Shown one piece after another: positions 3,479-5,590 of a DNA stretch of 5,590 bases. The notes beneath the pieces are model-generated. The model saw only the letters and a program-made list of their open reading frames with translations. It had not been told where the DNA came from and searched no databases. The DNA comes from Pseudomonadota bacterium. GTDB taxonomy: Bacteria; Pseudomonadota; Alphaproteobacteria; Rhizobiales; Xanthobacteraceae. Every line of letters starts with the position of its first letter. Within the stretch, counting starts at the first letter, position 1. The stretch is from positions 1 to 5,590 of the forward strand of contig CAUJKG010000091.1 in the NCBI GenBank assembly GCA_963205465.1, given 5' to 3'. The translations under genes were made by a program, and so were the position numbers.

Positions 3479-5590
3479 CTCCGCCGCCTCGCGCGGGATG
3501 CGCGCCGGATCGTAGGAGAGTAACGGCGCAAGCCAGCGCTCGGTCTCCGCAATCGTCCAGCCCTTGCGCGCGGCGTAATCCTCCACCTGATCGCGGTCGA
3601 TCCGGCCGACGCCGAAATAGGCGCTTTCGGGATGCGAGAAATAAAGCCCCGACACCGCCGCCCCCGGCCACATCGCGTAAGACTCGGTGAGCTGCACGCT
3701 GGTCGCCTTGGTCGCGTCCAGGAGCTTGAACAGCGTCGCCTTCTCGGTGTGGTCAGGCTGCGCGGGATAACCCGGCGCCGGACGGATGCCGCGATACTTC
3801 TCGAGGATCAGATCCTCGTTGCTGAGCGTCTCATCCGGCTCGTAAGCCCAGAACTCTTTGCGCACGCGCTGGTGCATGCGCTCGGCAAAGGCTTCGGCAA
3901 GACGGTCCGCGAGCGCCTTCACCAGGATCGCGTTGTAGTCGTCGTTCTTCTTCTTGAACTCGTCGGCCTTCTCATCCTCGCCGATCCCGGTAGTGACGAC
4001 GAAGCCACCCATATAGTCCGGCACTTTGGTCTCGACCGGCGCAACGAAATCGGAGAGCGCAATATTCGGCCGCTCGTCGCGCTTGGGCATCTGCTGGCGC
4101 AGCGTGTGGAAGGTCGCGAGCTTTTCTTTCCGCGTATCGTCCTTGTAGAGCACGACATCGTCGCCGACCGCATTTGCAGGCCAGAAGCCGATTACCGCGC
4201 GCGCCTCGAACCATTTTTCCTTGACGATACGGTCGAGCAGCGTGGTCGCATCTTTATAAAGCGTGCGCGCAGCCTCGCCCTGCTTCGGGTCGTCGAAAAT
4301 CTGCGGATAGCGCCCGGTAAGTTCCCAGGACTGGAAGAACGGGGTCCAGTCGATCAGCGGCACCAGTTCGGCGAGATCGTATTGCACAAACTCTTTGGTA
4401 CCGAGGAAAGCGGGCTTGTGCGTTTCACCGCCCGAGAATTCAAGCTTGAGCTTGTTCTTCCGCGCGTCCTCGATCGAGATGCGGCGCTGCTCCTGCGAAC
4501 CGCGCGCATGCGCCTCCGCCACCTTCTCGTATTCCTTGCGCACGGCGGCCAGTTCGATCACCCGAGAATCCGGGTTCATCAACTTCGACACCACGCCGAC
4601 GGCACGGCTCGCATCGAGCACATGCACCGCCTGGCTGCGGCGATAGTTCGGAGAAATCTTCACTGCCGTATGCACGCGGCTCGTGGTCGCGCCACCGATC
4701 AGGAGCGGCAGATCGAAGCCTTCGCGCTCCAGTTCGCTCGCGACATGGCACATCTCGTCAAGCGACGGCGTGATCAGGCCGGAAAGGCCGATGACGTCGC
4801 AATTCTCATTCTTCGCCGTTTCGAGAATTTTCGCGGCCGGCACCATCACGCCGAGATCGACGATCTCGTAATTGTTGCACTGGAGCACGACGCCGACAAT
4901 GTTCTTGCCGATGTCGTGAACGTCACCCTTGACCGTCGCGAGCAGGATCTTGCCGTTCGACTTCGCGGTCTCTCCAGTGCGCCTCTTCTCTTCTTCCATG
5001 AAGGGCATGAGATAGGCCACCGCCTGCTTCATGACGCGCGCGGATTTCACGACCTGCGGCAGGAACATCTTGCCCGCGCCGAACAGATCGCCGACCACGT
5101 TCATGCCGTCCATCAGCGGACCTTCGATCACGTGCAGCGGCTTCTCGGCGGCTTGGCGCGTCTCTTCGGTGTCTTCGATGATGAAGTCGGTAATGCCGTT
5201 GACGAGCGCATGTTCGAGCCGCTTCTGCACCGGCCAGGCACGCCAGGCGAGATCGGCTTCCTTCTTGGCGCCGCCGCCGCTCTTGAATTTCTCCGCGAGC
5301 GCAAGCAGCCGCTCGGTCGCGTCCGCGCGGCGGTTGAGCACGACGTCTTCGCAGGCTTCGCGCAGTTCGGCCGGAATATCGTCGTAAAGCGCGAGTTGCC
5401 CCGCGTTGACGATGCCCATATCCATGCCGGCCTTGATGGTGTGATAGAGAAACACCGCGTGCATCGCCTGCCGGACGGTCTCGTTGCCGCGGAACGAGAA
5501 CGACAGATTGGAAACGCCGCCGGAAATATGCGCGTGCGGCAGCTTCTGGCGGATGATCTGCGTCGCTTCGATGAAGGCGACGCCATAGCC
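3476..5590 (-). CDS. metH: Cobalamin-dependent methionine synthase, C-terminal 704 residues
   Basis: MetH (EC 2.1.1.13) transfers the methyl group of 5-methyltetrahydrofolate via cobalamin to homocysteine, forming methionine in the cytosol. The frame is open to the right edge, so the gene is cut by the window; the ATG at 5464 is internal. In visible numbering, residues 1-60 end the folate-binding barrel (SGGVSNLSFSFRGNE at 23-37). The four-helix cap lies at about 70-195. The B12 domain is at about 212-345: DVHDIGKN 223-230 holds H225, the cobalt lower ligand, followed by GLSGLITPSL 268-277 and GGATTSRVH 299-307. The reactivation domain, which uses AdoMet to rescue oxidised cobalamin, runs from about 370 to the end, with RPAPGYPAQPDH at 603-614 and SYAMWPGAAVSG at 637-648. 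All modules look intact; about 55% of a usual ~1250-residue MetH is visible. The homocysteine-binding domain and any upstream riboswitch are outside. Confidence 0.97.
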   Translation of the reverse strand, partial: GYGVAFIEATQIIRQKLPHAHISGGVSNLSFSFRGNETVRQAMHAVFLYHTIKAGMDMGIVNAGQLALYDDIPAELREACEDVVLNRRADATERLLALAEKFKSGGGAKKEADLAWRAWPVQKRLEHALVNGITDFIIEDTEETRQAAEKPLHVIEGPLMDGMNVVGDLFGAGKMFLPQVVKSARVMKQAVAYLMPFMEEEKRRTGETAKSNGKILLATVKGDVHDIGKNIVGVVLQCNNYEIVDLGVMVPAAKILETAKNENCDVIGLSGLITPSLDEMCHVASELEREGFDLPLLIGGATTSRVHTAVKISPNYRRSQAVHVLDASRAVGVVSKLMNPDSRVIELAAVRKEYEKVAEAHARGSQEQRRISIEDARKNKLKLEFSGGETHKPAFLGTKEFVQYDLAELVPLIDWTPFFQSWELTGRYPQIFDDPKQGEAARTLYKDATTLLDRIVKEKWFEARAVIGFWPANAVGDDVVLYKDDTRKEKLATFHTLRQQMPKRDERPNIALSDFVAPVETKVPDYMGGFVVTTGIGEDEKADEFKKKNDDYNAILVKALADRLAEAFAERMHQRVRKEFWAYEPDETLSNEDLILEKYRGIRPAPGYPAQPDHTEKATLFKLLDATKATSVQLTESYAMWPGAAVSGLYFSHPESAYFGVGRIDRDQVEDYAARKGWTIAETERWLAPLLSYDPARIPREAAE

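Noticed and set aside
5464..5466. ATG at 5464 as the start of a short metH
   Set aside because: The frame continues upstream to the window edge and encodes typical MetH folate-domain sequence (SGGVSNLSFSFRGNE), so this Met is internal.

Overview
The window looks like chromosomal DNA of an alphaproteobacterium, most likely of the Hyphomicrobiales (Rhizobiales; Bradyrhizobium- or Xanthobacteraceae-like). The grounds are the GC-rich codon use, an alphaproteobacterial-style class A RNase P RNA, a cobalamin-dependent methionine synthase, and a promoter matching the alphaproteobacterial general-stress-response (EcfG) consensus. I see no tRNA, insertion sequence, CRISPR array, phage gene or attachment site.

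Layout, left to right. (1) 1-114, +: 3' end of an AmpD-type N-acetylmuramoyl-L-alanine amidase gene. (2) 284-937, +: exported SLT-domain lytic transglycosylase, closed by a good intrinsic terminator (959-987). Together with the amidase this is a small peptidoglycan-turnover block. (3) About 1025-1399, +: rnpB, the catalytic RNA of RNase P. Its promoter starts just after the U-tract of the preceding terminator, and a 12-bp hairpin follows the RNA. (4) 1504-1773, +: a compact unit made of an EcfG-type promoter (GGAAC-N17-CGTT), a structured leader, a strong Shine-Dalgarno, a 27-codon ORF for a single-pass membrane peptide, and a terminator. (5) 1797-2285, +: an 82-aa secreted, glycine-rich protein with two 20-residue repeats. 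Upstream lie an AT-rich dyad and an 11-bp inverted repeat whose right arm contains the ribosome binding site; several hairpins and a terminator follow. (6) 2277-3401, -: a predicted outer-membrane beta-barrel protein of unknown role, convergent with the previous gene. (7) 3476-5590, -: the C-terminal 704 residues of methionine synthase MetH, running off the right edge.

The left part and metH are ordinary housekeeping content. The part worth attention is about 1500-2285: two very small exported or membrane proteins, each in its own short transcription unit with distinctive control elements (a stress sigma factor promoter in one, a leader that could hide the ribosome binding site in the other). 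Neither small protein is one I can assign to a named family. The regulatory readings are inferences from sequence pattern. I found no evidence for a larger undescribed multigene system.
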